A DNA stretch of 32,634 bases from CAZKKF01 sp964553285 (GCA_964553285.1 CAZKKF010000009.1:1-32634); one strand, 5' to 3'; shown: positions 1 through 6,662, counted from the first letter of the stretch. Numbers and translations are program-made. Notes: generated from the letters alone by a model not told the origin.

Positions 1-173
1 GCAAGCAGGGGATTGACCACTCCCTGCACTATGGCGGTTACAAACTTGGAGATAGAGCCGCCGAGGATGAAGCCCACGGCAAACCCCACCACTCCCTGCT
101 TTCTGATGAAATCCAAGAAGCCCTGAAACCTGTCTTTCACCCTGCCCGCTACCTTTTGCGCCGGATTTGTCAT
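1..173 (-). CDS. mscL: Large-conductance mechanosensitive channel MscL-like, N-terminal part
   Basis: This is a partial gene that runs off the left edge; only the first 57 codons are visible. MscL is a homopentameric inner-membrane channel that opens under membrane tension to release solutes during osmotic downshock. The visible protein has a basic N-terminal stretch, then FLDFIRKQGVVGFAVGFILG, which matches the amphipathic N-terminal helix and the start of TM1 in MscL (the family has a GNVVDLAVGVIIG-type sequence here). It continues as a hydrophobic segment with the conserved VNPLL-like end of TM1. The start is the ATG at 173-171. A TATAAT -10 box on the minus strand (185-190) ends 11 bases before it, giving a leader of only a few bases. 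Family assignment is good, but most of the protein is outside the window. Confidence 0.75.
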   Translation of the reverse strand, partial: MTNPAQKVAGRVKDRFQGFLDFIRKQGVVGFAVGFILGGSISKFVTAIVQGVVNPLL

Positions 174-248
174 ATGTGGGAAATATTATACCCTAAATAC
201 CAAAAAACGGGTTAGCAAAGGGCGCATTTTGGATATGAGTACAAAGAC

Positions 249-277
249 TTGCAAAATAATTCTGTTTATGATATAAT
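249..277 (+). promoter_or_regulatory. Strong sigma70-type promoter
   Basis: TTGCAA (249-254) and a perfect TATAAT (272-277) are separated by exactly 17 bases, so transcription should start near 284. No start codon or ribosome binding site follows at a suitable distance. The transcript enters a hairpin-rich region, which suggests an RNA gene. Confidence 0.75.
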
Positions 278-283
278 AAGAGG

Positions 284-543
284 AGAAGGGAGCATAATGC
301 TCGAGGCATGTGATGCCCCGCGACTTTCCGCGGCTACTAACGACTCGTTGTACGCGCTTTGCGCAGTATCCCCTGGTACTCGGGACCGGCTAGCTCTGCG
401 GCATAAGTTTATGGATTATCGGAGTATGCGAAATAAAGCCCAGGTAGCTGGCCACGAGTGAAGCCGAGCTTGTCGAGGCTGAATCGAGTTTTGTAATTTG
501 CTACTTAGTGCTTGCGCCGCGAAGCTCTCTTTAGAGAGCGAAG
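284..543 (+). ncRNA. Candidate structured RNA of unknown family
   Basis: A strong promoter feeds this stretch, and it folds into a series of local hairpins. GAGCA/TGCTC lies at 292-304 and GGCAT/ATGCC at 305-317. CCGCG/CGCGG lies at 318-333, TACGCGC/GCGCAGTA around 351-369, and TCCC/GGGA around 369-385. CCAG/CTGG is near 440-451. A long hairpin at 515-548 has a GCTCTC-TTTA-GAGAGC tip, a symmetric GAA/GAA internal loop and a CGCCGC/GTGGTG base. The one forward ORF (70 codons) starts inside the promoter and does not look like a protein. I tested tmRNA, RNase P RNA, 6S and SRP RNA signatures by eye and none fits. The 3' end is not defined; no U-tract follows, and 546-551 is the left junction of the integrated element. 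It could also be a structured intergenic region on the opposite strand, downstream of the ancestral ssrA. Confidence 0.45.
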
Positions 544-545
544 TG

Positions 546-551
546 GTGGAG
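546..551. other. attL core of the ssrA-integrated element
   Basis: The core GTGGAG is repeated at 6618-6623. On the minus strand, 551 down to 544 reads CTCCACCA, which is the end of the tmRNA acceptor stem, the discriminator A and an encoded CCA. This is what the uninterrupted ssrA should end with. Joining the element's right arm (6613-6617) to its left arm across the core gives CAGGATGTGGAGGTCCTG. That sequence has perfect 5-bp inverted arms and a central GG, as expected for a serine-integrase attP. This is inference from sequence; the excised form has not been observed. Confidence 0.75.
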
Positions 552-671
552 GTCCTGCAAAATCGTTGGAATGACTTAGAAAGCTATATTCTCCATGCAC
601 ACGAGCTTATTTCGGCCATAGAAAAGCCAGATTTCACAAGGACAAACCAAGAAGCAATAGCCACATGTTAG
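552..671 (+). pseudogene. Detached 3' coding end of the serine recombinase gene
   Basis: Immediately after the attL core there are 39 sense codons ending in TAG at 669-671. Their frame is exactly that of the recombinase at its own GTGGAG core (6618-6623). The peptide begins VLQNRWNDLESYILHAHELI and looks like an ordinary helical protein tail, but it has no start codon or promoter of its own. In the excised circle it would complete a 548-residue recombinase. In the integrated state the gene instead ends with 12 residues read from antisense ssrA. It is therefore not a decayed gene but the displaced last exon-like part of the integrase. An independent small ORF starting at a GTG (543 or 546) is the alternative and seems less likely. 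Confidence 0.7.
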
Positions 672-766
672 TAATAGAACTATATAAGTATAGGGAGGGG
701 TCAGCTACAGAATATTGGACCAAGCTCCGCATGTTGAACGATGTCAGAGCATATACATTGTGTTAA
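665..766 (+). CDS. Possible 33-residue ORF at the left end of the element
   Basis: ATG 665 opens a short frame (MLVIELYKYREGSATEYW and on to TAA at 764-766) that overlaps the end of the detached recombinase tail by seven bases. Such an overlap is typical of coupled genes. The composition is protein-like, but there is no recognisable family, and in the integrated state there is no clear promoter. In the excised circle it would lie directly downstream of the recombinase. The rest of 767-854 shows no gene. Confidence 0.25.
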   Translation: MLVIELYKYREGSATEYWTKLRMLNDVRAYTLC

Positions 767-854
767 TTTTCATAAATCTTACAAACTAAGGATTGCTTCA
801 TGTTTATATACAGTTATCGTTAGCATGGGGCCAGCTTTTTTAAACCGTTCTTGA

Positions 855-860
855 TATAAT
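855..860 (+). promoter_or_regulatory. -10 box of the methyltransferase operon
   Basis: A perfect TATAAT ends nine bases before ATG 870. Transcription should therefore start at or next to the start codon, as at many genes in this window. No good -35 is visible. Confidence 0.6.
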
Positions 861-869
861 AGGTTACAA

Positions 870-1940
870 ATGACTATGGCTAAGAAAAAACCTACAGTAC
901 TCGATCTATTCAGTGGTTGCGGTGGTCTATCCCGTGGTTTTATGGATGCGGGATATGATGTCGTTCTGGGTGTAGATAATGAAAAAATAGCACTCGAAAC
1001 TTTCAAGCTTAATCACAACGGTGCGGAGACGCTAGAGTTGGATCTATTTAATAAGGACAGCATAAGAGAGATAAAAAAAACTTTAAATAACAAACGACCA
1101 GACATAATAGTTGGAGGGCCTCCTTGTCAGGGCTTTTCTTTAACAGGAAGCAGAAACTTTGACGATAAGAGAAACCGACTATATCTATCAATGATAGATA
1201 TAGTAAAAGAATTAAAACCAAAAGCTTTTTTAATAGAAAATGTACCAGGACTTGCACGTCTCTATGACGGGGCAATTAAGGACGAGATTATAAATAGACT
1301 CACAAAATTAGGATATAACGTGAGTATGGAGATCCTTTGTGCAGCAGATTACGGAGTACCGCAGATGAGAAAGAGGGTTGTATTTGTTGGCTTACAAAAA
1401 AAGTTTGGAAATTTTTCATTTCCAAACAAAGTTTTAACTCCAGAAAAATACATCACATGTGAAGAAGCAATTGGGGATCTTCCTTCTCGGGAGGATGATT
1501 TTGGTAAGGAAATTGACACTTATAATTCAAAGCCAAAAAGTGCGTACCAGAAAAAAATGCGCGGCGAACAAAAAAGATTATTTAATCATGTTGCGACAAA
1601 CCATACTGATTTAGTGAAGTCAGTAATTGCTCAAGTACCAGAGGGTGGAAATCATAAGGATCTTCCTAAGGGTGTAGGTAAAAGTAGAACATTCAATGAA
1701 GCGTGGACTCGTTATCATAGTAAGAAACCTTCTAGAACAATAGACACTGGACATAGAAACCACTTTCACTATAAGTACAACAGAATACCCACTGTGCGAG
1801 AAAATGCTCGCCTGCAATCTTTTCCTGATGATTTTATCTTTACTGGAACAAGGACTTCTCAAAATCGACAAGTAGGAAATGCTGTGCCTCCACTTTTAGG
1901 TTATTATATAGGTAGAGAAATACTCAAATATATAAAATGA
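870..1940 (+). CDS. DNA (cytosine-5-)-methyltransferase 1
   Basis: This is an S-adenosylmethionine-dependent enzyme that methylates C5 of a cytosine in a specific DNA sequence, probably as the protective half of a restriction-modification system. At 356 residues it is a typical size, and all core motifs are visible. Motif I is DLFSGCGGLSRGF (about residues 12-24). Motif IV is GGPPCQGFS, with the catalytic Cys near residue 86. Motif VI is ENVPGL (near 123) and motif VIII is QMRKRVVFVG. Motif IX includes ENARLQSFPDDF, and motif X is QVGNAVPPLLGYYIG near the C terminus. The target-recognition region lies between motifs VIII and IX. ATG 870 fits the -10 at 855-860; ATG 876 is an alternative. The stop overlaps the next gene's start by four bases (ATGA), so the two are translationally coupled. 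The DNA is AT-rich with many AAA, ATA and TTA codons, unlike the flanking chromosome. Confidence 0.93.
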   Translation: MTMAKKKPTVLDLFSGCGGLSRGFMDAGYDVVLGVDNEKIALETFKLNHNGAETLELDLFNKDSIREIKKTLNNKRPDIIVGGPPCQGFSLTGSRNFDDKRNRLYLSMIDIVKELKPKAFLIENVPGLARLYDGAIKDEIINRLTKLGYNVSMEILCAADYGVPQMRKRVVFVGLQKKFGNFSFPNKVLTPEKYITCEEAIGDLPSREDDFGKEIDTYNSKPKSAYQKKMRGEQKRLFNHVATNHTDLVKSVIAQVPEGGNHKDLPKGVGKSRTFNEAWTRYHSKKPSRTIDTGHRNHFHYKYNRIPTVRENARLQSFPDDFIFTGTRTSQNRQVGNAVPPLLGYYIGREILKYIK

Positions 1941-3262
1941 AAACGGGTAAATCAAAAAAACTAAAAACGATTGACTTGTTCGCAGGATGCGGTGGTTTAA
2001 CGGAGGGATTTGAGCTGTCGGGGGAGTACTCCACGATAGGGCTTGTTGAGTGGGATCGGCCATCGCTTAAAACACTTATAAATAGATTAAATAAGAAATG
2101 GGGCTACAGAGATGCGGAGTCAATGGCACTACATTTCGACATGCAAAGAACTAAAGAATTACTTAATGGGTGGGAAAATGATCCAAAATACAGCACAAAT
2201 AAAGGGTTAAAATCTTTGATTGAGAAAAAAGAAGGAGATGTGGATGTAATTGTTGGAGGACCACCTTGTCAGGCCTATTCTGTTGCAGGCCGAGTTCGTG
2301 ATAAAGACGGGATGAAAAATGACTACCGAAACTACCTATTTGAAACTTACCTTGAGGTAGTAAAAGAGTTTCAACCAAAAGCCTTTGTGTTTGAGAATGT
2401 TCTAGGTCTTTTGAGTGCGAAACCAGAAGATGTTCCTATTCCAGATCTTATAAAATCAGCCTTCAAAAAAATAGGCTATGAAGTCATAGATGATTTAAAA
2501 AATACGGTAGTTGATGCATCGGAATATGGGGTTCCGCAATATAGGAAACGTCTTGTAATAGTCGGTTTACGAAAAGACGCTTTCGAGGGAAAGGATATCC
2601 AACATATTCTCACAGATTTTTATAAAAAAATACTTCCCTCACATAAACAACAGATTAAAACTGTTGGGGACGCTATTTACGATCTACCTAAAATAAAACC
2701 GTTAAATAAGAAAGAGGCAACAGGTAGCAGATCATCTCATCAAATACCAAACAATCAGTCATTTTTAAATCACACACCTCGATTTCATAATACTAGAGAC
2801 ATTGAGATATTTAAAGAATTAGCAGAGGACTTGCATAGAAAAAACAGGAAATACAAGACCATAGATGATCTTAAAAAACTTTACACAGAAAAAACTGGTA
2901 AGAAATCAAATATACATAAGTATTATGTTTTAGAACTGAATAAACCAAGCAACACGATAGTCGCACATCTACATAAAGACGGCCTCCGCCACATTCATCC
3001 GGACCCAGAACAAGCAAGATCTATTACTGTAAGAGAGGCAGCTCGCCTGCAGTCTTTTCCTGATGATTTTGAGTTTCTTGGAGGTATGGGAGATCAGTAT
3101 AAAATGATAGGAAATGCTGTACCTCCGCTTTTAGCGAAAGCTATAGCAGACTCGCTCAAAAAACTTCTTAATAAATACTACCCAAGCGACCTTAAATCGG
3201 CTATAATCGATTTTGATGAGTCTCCCACTGCTAAAATTCGACGAGTTCGCGTATGTTCATAA
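1937..3262 (+). CDS. DNA (cytosine-5-)-methyltransferase 2
   Basis: This is a second, clearly different C5-cytosine methyltransferase of 441 residues. Motif I is DLFAGCGGLTEGF (about residues 13-25). Motif IV is GGPPCQAYSVAG, with the catalytic Cys near residue 111. Motif VI is ENVLGLL and motif VIII is QYRKRLVIVG. Motif IX is REAARLQSFPDDFEF, and motif X is MIGNAVPPLLAKAIA. It has a longer segment between motifs I and IV and a longer recognition region than the first enzyme. Two C5 enzymes with different recognition regions next to one nuclease usually mean an asymmetric target site, with each enzyme modifying one strand; that reading is inference. Its start overlaps the first methyltransferase's stop (ATGA), and its last 50 bases overlap the nuclease gene in another frame. 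This points to a tightly packed methylase-methylase-nuclease operon. Confidence 0.93.
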   Translation: MKTGKSKKLKTIDLFAGCGGLTEGFELSGEYSTIGLVEWDRPSLKTLINRLNKKWGYRDAESMALHFDMQRTKELLNGWENDPKYSTNKGLKSLIEKKEGDVDVIVGGPPCQAYSVAGRVRDKDGMKNDYRNYLFETYLEVVKEFQPKAFVFENVLGLLSAKPEDVPIPDLIKSAFKKIGYEVIDDLKNTVVDASEYGVPQYRKRLVIVGLRKDAFEGKDIQHILTDFYKKILPSHKQQIKTVGDAIYDLPKIKPLNKKEATGSRSSHQIPNNQSFLNHTPRFHNTRDIEIFKELAEDLHRKNRKYKTIDDLKKLYTEKTGKKSNIHKYYVLELNKPSNTIVAHLHKDGLRHIHPDPEQARSITVREAARLQSFPDDFEFLGGMGDQYKMIGNAVPPLLAKAIADSLKKLLNKYYPSDLKSAIIDFDESPTAKIRRVRVCS

Positions 3263-4235
3263 GTTAAATGCCCAAGAACTCGGGTATAGGAAAGGCCAAC
3301 CTGGAAAAGCAGGGCGCTATTTTTATATATCAAAATCTTGCGCGAGATATTTTCCACCACTTAGTGAAGTTGTACTAAATGATCATGTCATTCTTGATCT
3401 TATACCTCCACATACGGATGAAGTTGTTTTAACTAAATACGTTTATCACAACAGCAAAACAGCAACTTCTGAAGAAGGAGAAAAGAGAGATGAGTACAGA
3501 ATATATCTAAATAGTCGAAACGATCCAGGTAGGGATTACTTTAAGCCGGACGACATCATAGTTATAGTAAAGATATACGAGGACGAAGATTTTCTTTACA
3601 AAGTTCTTCATATTCAACCAGGAACCGAAGCCTATGGAAAACTTGAGGGTCTTCTAGCTACACTTGGAACAAGAAGTGATACTCATGCATTGACTCCATT
3701 GAGTTCTTTAACATTTCTTGATGCTCTACGAAAGATAACAGTCGGCAAGAAAGTTATTCCGGATGAAATTATCAACGAGTCACTTGAGGAACCTGTCTAT
3801 CACGAACCGATAACCCCTGGACAAGAAGATGATACCACCAGAGTTTTGAGGAGTCGTTCATTCAGAGATCTGGTCCTATATTTTTATGGTTATCGTTGTG
3901 CAATTACTGGAAAAAATCTTCTAATTGATTATAGAGACTTCAACAATTTAGAAGCAGCACATTTACGTGCACGAGCTGCCGGAGGAGGTAGTAACCCATC
4001 AAATGGGATGGCCTTGGAAAGAAATTTACATTGGGCCTTTGATAAGGGGTTTTTTACCGTAACGGATGATTATAAAGTTGAGGTTCACCCAGAAGCAATG
4101 AGGGTCCCTTACTTGAAAGATAAGCATGGATCAGATCTTTCGGTTCCAGAAGATAGCAGAACCAGACCAAATAAGGACTCACTACAGTGGCATAGAGAAA
4201 ATGTTTTTGGTATTTTTCTTAAAACAGAGGTGTAA
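3213..4235 (+). CDS. HNH_2-family restriction endonuclease (predicted)
   Basis: This is a 340-residue protein whose C-terminal third matches the HNH_2 nuclease fold. YGYRCAITGK (from about residue 226) carries a zinc or structural Cys. EAAHLRAR (about 248-255) holds the first catalytic His. SNGMALERNLHWAFDKGFF (about 262-282) supplies the Asn and the second His with the usual FDxGxF ending. The N-terminal two thirds has no family I can name and probably recognises DNA. Position directly behind two cytosine methyltransferases, with a 50-base overlap, argues strongly that it is the cleavage subunit of a Type II system. The start at ATG 3213 (or 3216) is the only one that keeps the N-terminal domain, but no clear ribosome binding site is seen, so reinitiation from the methyltransferase gene is likely. 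Confidence 0.85.
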   Translation: MMSLPLLKFDEFAYVHKLNAQELGYRKGQPGKAGRYFYISKSCARYFPPLSEVVLNDHVILDLIPPHTDEVVLTKYVYHNSKTATSEEGEKRDEYRIYLNSRNDPGRDYFKPDDIIVIVKIYEDEDFLYKVLHIQPGTEAYGKLEGLLATLGTRSDTHALTPLSSLTFLDALRKITVGKKVIPDEIINESLEEPVYHEPITPGQEDDTTRVLRSRSFRDLVLYFYGYRCAITGKNLLIDYRDFNNLEAAHLRARAAGGGSNPSNGMALERNLHWAFDKGFFTVTDDYKVEVHPEAMRVPYLKDKHGSDLSVPEDSRTRPNKDSLQWHRENVFGIFLKTEV

Positions 4236-4260
4236 TTGAGGTCAACTCAAGTTCTGGCTA

Positions 4261-4389
4261 GACCCTCAAAACCGTACAAACCGTACACTTTGTGACCTTA
4301 AAACTGCACAAGCTGCACACTTTGGGACCTCAAAATGCAACAAATGCCACACTTTTCACCTAGAAACTTTACAAATCTTACAGATTTGG
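4261..4389. repeat. Four degenerate tandem repeats of 31-33 bp with internal doublets
   Basis: The units are 4261-4293, 4294-4325, 4326-4356 and 4357-4389. The common frame is GACCTYAAAA, then a short word, then a near-copy of that word, then ACTTTGG. The doubled word changes from unit to unit but stays doubled: CCGTACA twice, CTGCACA twice, ATGCAACA/ATGCCACA, and CTTTACA/TCTTACA. No reading frame stays open across the array. It lies just after the nuclease gene. Its function is unknown; protein-binding iterons or a decaying repeat are possible. Confidence 0.65.
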
Positions 4390-4738
4390 GGCCTGATCGC
4401 AGCCAGAACGAGCCAGAATAGGTCTTTGTCTAACGCTTGAGCTTTCGAGTTACTCGAGGTGGAAAACTCACCAGAGGACAAAATAAGAGGGCTTGTGGAT
4501 AGTTTATGCTTCTCCACTTTTCTTGTATAAATGATCGCGATATAATAAGTGGGACAATCGAATAAAAAGTCCATAGTATTGAGAAAGGTCACATGATCCA
4601 AACGGGTCATAGAAACTTGAGATCACTTTTCCACCGCCGAATTTGAAATCCCGCGTAAAAGTGAAATCCTGACGAACCTGAGGTGACCTCATGGTTTACA
4701 GTACTAAGGTATCTACGAAGAGTAGATTGAGGTAGAAG
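4390..4738. other. Non-coding stretch in the element
   Basis: There is no convincing gene here on either strand; the short reverse frames lack protein-like composition. It holds a TATAAT at 4541-4546 without a good -35. It also has a 13-base perfect inverted repeat, TGAGGTGACCTCA (4679-4691), and small hairpins near 4593-4610. A transcript from 4541-4546 would run about 240 bases into the terminator at 4739-4795, so a small RNA is possible but unproven. Confidence 0.35.
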
Positions 4739-4795
4739 GACCTCCAAATAAGTCATTGAGCTTTACGCTCGGTGAACTATTTGGAGGTCTTTTTG
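4739..4795 (+). terminator. Rho-independent terminator
   Basis: GACCTCCAAATA (4739-4750) pairs perfectly with TATTTGGAGGTC (4778-4789), and an inner GAGC/GCTC stem lies in the loop. A run of five to six T follows at 4790-4795. It would end transcripts coming from the restriction-modification side. Confidence 0.85.
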
Positions 4796-4806
4796 CGTTT
4801 CGGTAA

Positions 4807-4889
4807 GTCATGCTGTAGTGCCCAATTTTGGGTGAATAGGTCGATTTACAGCATGACACCTACTCATCCTAAATTGGGCATTTTGTTTT
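4807..4889 (+). promoter_or_regulatory. Interlocked inverted repeats: candidate attenuator or pseudoknot upstream of the recombinase genes
   Basis: Two inverted repeats are interleaved in the order A-B-A'-B'. A, GTCATGCTGTA (4807-4817), is the perfect complement of A' (4847-4857). B (4819-4841) pairs at 20 of 23 positions with B' (4858-4880). B:B' is followed directly by TTTTGTTTT (4881-4889), so it looks like a terminator, while A:A' encloses B. One base between A and B cannot bridge a 23-bp stem, so both full stems cannot coexist. This suggests a two-state switch or a strand-exchange intermediate. A DNA operator for an element-encoded protein, or a promoter hidden inside (TTTACA 4845-4850, TAAATT 4870-4875), are alternatives. 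Confidence 0.6.
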
Positions 4890-4906
4890 GATTGTCGAGA
4901 CACATC

Positions 4907-5107
4907 ATGATCTCGATAAATCGCTGTAAAGAAATATTAGAGAGTCCAGATCTATCTGATGAACAGATAATCGAAGTGAGGGACATTTTGTACGCTGTAG
5001 CGGAGCAATTTTTTGATGCGCATCAATTTGGGAATACAAAGACCGCTGATATTTCGGATCAAACGCGACATGATGAAAGTGTTGGAACCCAATCCCATGA
5101 AGAATGA
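4907..5107 (+). CDS. Small hypothetical protein upstream of the recombinase
   Basis: This is a 66-residue protein if translated from ATG 4907; a TTG at 4892 would add five residues. The first 45 residues look like two amphipathic helices (RCKEILESPDLSDEQIIEV, then RDILYAVAEQFFDAHQ), and the tail is polar. I cannot name a family. It overlaps the likely recombinase start (5097) by 11 bases and follows the interlocked repeats, so it is probably co-transcribed and co-regulated with the recombinase. A role as a directionality or regulatory factor would be a guess. Confidence 0.6.
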   Translation: MISINRCKEILESPDLSDEQIIEVRDILYAVAEQFFDAHQFGNTKTADISDQTRHDESVGTQSHEE

Positions 5108-6662
5108 TAAGCAAGAAAAAAGAATAGCTCTGATCTATTGTCGAGTATCTTCTGTTCGACAGAAAAAGGAGGGGCATGGATTAGAGAGTCAGGAGCATCG
5201 TTGCAGAAATTATGCGCGCTTCAATAACTATCCAATTGAAAAAGTTTTTGGTGATAGTTTTTCCGGTGGTGGCGATTTCATGCAGAGACCGGCAATGTCT
5301 GCATTGTTGAGACACCTAGATCAAAATCCACACAAAAATTATGTAGTTATATTTGACGATCTAAAAAGGTTTGCTCGAGATACAGTTTTCCATCTGAAAC
5401 TTCGGAAAGAGTTTGATGCTAGGGGTGCGGAAGTTGAATGTCTAAATTTTAGATTTGAAGACACTGAAGAAGGTCAATTCATTGAGACAGTTTTTGCGGC
5501 ACAAGCAGAATTGGAAAGAAAGCAAAACAGACGACAAGTTATTCAAAAACAGAAGGCACGACTAGAAAGAGGTTATTGGTCCTTCTTCCCACCTCCAGGG
5601 TACAAAAGTAAAAAGACGTTACTTCATGGAAAAATTTTGATGAGAAATGAGCCAAGGGCAAGTATTATCAAAGAAGCTTTCGAGGGTTACGCAAGCGATC
5701 GCTTTATGGAGCAAATTGATGTTCAAAAATTCCTACAAGATCGTGATTACATGAACGGCAAGCCGATTTATCTGCATCTGGTTAGGAGGCTTCTAACCAG
5801 AGTTATATATGCAGGCTATATCGAATATCCTGATTGGGATGTCTCGCGGCGCCTTGGTCACCATGAGCCGATTATTAGTCTTGAGACCTTCGAAAAGGTT
5901 CAAGATAAGCTAAGCGGCCGATCGTTAGTAAGAACAAGGAAAGATTTCAAAGAAATATTTCCTTTGAGGGGTTTTGCATGTTGCTCAAAATGTGGGGAGC
6001 CATTCACCGCGAGCGAAAGTACCAGTCAGAGAGGAAAGAAACATCCGTATTATCGGTGCCGGAACAGGGAGTGCCCGGAAAGAACAAGAAGCATAAAGAA
6101 AGATGAACTCGAGGATGCTTTTCTTCAGAAGTTACGAATGACACAACCGAGCCAAAAAGTAATCGCTCTCGCTAAAGCTGTAATTGAAGACATATACAAT
6201 CAGAAGAAATCGGAAACAGGAAAGATGCTACAGCGAGTCGATCGGGAGAGTGCAGCGATTGAGTCAGAGATAAAATCCTTGGTAAGTCAGATTGCAAGAA
6301 CAAATAAGCCCTCTGTAATTGAAGCTTATGAGAGCAAGATTGAAGAACTCACTAAAGAAAAAGAAGAGATACGAGAGAAGAGGGGTCGAGTTGAGCAAGG
6401 TCCTGTTTCTGTTGGAACCGCCTTTGATGCGATTGTGGAATACCTAAAAGACCCAGAATATCTATGGGTAAATGGAAATTTAGACGACAAAAGACGAGTT
6501 TTGAAGCTCGTCTTTGCCGAAAGGTTTACCTATGACCGAGAAAAATCCGTTGGAACCGCTAAATTGTCAGTTCTTTACGAGCTTTTTGGGCATTTTCGTG
6601 GTCGTAAGTATCAGGATGTGGAGATGGGCGGAGTTGAACCGCCGTGCAAAAGGGAAGGGTAG
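5097..6662 (+). CDS. Large serine recombinase (site-specific integrase)
   Basis: This integrates and excises the element by serine-mediated double-strand exchange. The resolvase domain starts with RIALIYCRVSS (nucleophilic Ser about residue 18) and contains FDDLKRFARD (about 86-95), with the conserved Arg residues. A recombinase domain follows. Next come a zinc ribbon (CSKCGEPF, then YRCRNRECPE, about residues 296-328) and a coiled coil (about 368-431). This is the standard architecture of large serine integrases. I chose ATG 5097 because it begins just before the catalytic domain; upstream ATGs at 5013 and 5073 add an unusual N-terminal tail. The last 12 residues (MGGVEPPCKREG) are antisense to the tmRNA acceptor/T arm. 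The natural C terminus seems to be the 39 codons stranded at 552-671, so the integrated gene is C-terminally altered. It converges on and overlaps ssrA by 44 bases. Confidence 0.93.
   Translation: MKNDKQEKRIALIYCRVSSVRQKKEGHGLESQEHRCRNYARFNNYPIEKVFGDSFSGGGDFMQRPAMSALLRHLDQNPHKNYVVIFDDLKRFARDTVFHLKLRKEFDARGAEVECLNFRFEDTEEGQFIETVFAAQAELERKQNRRQVIQKQKARLERGYWSFFPPPGYKSKKTLLHGKILMRNEPRASIIKEAFEGYASDRFMEQIDVQKFLQDRDYMNGKPIYLHLVRRLLTRVIYAGYIEYPDWDVSRRLGHHEPIISLETFEKVQDKLSGRSLVRTRKDFKEIFPLRGFACCSKCGEPFTASESTSQRGKKHPYYRCRNRECPERTRSIKKDELEDAFLQKLRMTQPSQKVIALAKAVIEDIYNQKKSETGKMLQRVDRESAAIESEIKSLVSQIARTNKPSVIEAYESKIEELTKEKEEIREKRGRVEQGPVSVGTAFDAIVEYLKDPEYLWVNGNLDDKRRVLKLVFAERFTYDREKSVGTAKLSVLYELFGHFRGRKYQDVEMGGVEPPCKREG
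6618..6623. other. attR core inside the ssrA acceptor stem
   Basis: GTGGAG is identical to 546-551. It covers the last bases of the tmRNA acceptor strand plus the discriminator. To its left the minus strand reads CAT after the discriminator instead of CCA. Chromosomal ssrA sequence resumes to the right. The predicted crossover dinucleotide is GG (6620-6621, matching 548-549). Confidence 0.75.

Noticed and set aside
50..75. TGGAGATAGAGCCGCCGAGG as a second copy of the tmRNA 3' end
   Set aside because: The resemblance is partial and the bases are coding sequence for the MscL-like protein. The true left junction, with CTCCACCA, is at 544-551.
249..461. A 70-codon forward frame over the RNA candidate
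   Set aside because: Its start lies within the promoter, and the peptide is explained by back-to-back hairpins. There is no protein-like pattern or ribosome binding site.
4261..4389. The tandem repeats as a CRISPR array
   Set aside because: Units are contiguous, degenerate and only 31-33 bp, without conserved repeats separated by unique spacers. No cas genes are present.
5013..5096. The upstream 28-codon extension of the recombinase
   Set aside because: It overlaps the small upstream ORF in another frame, has no family similarity, and the catalytic domain begins right after ATG 5097.
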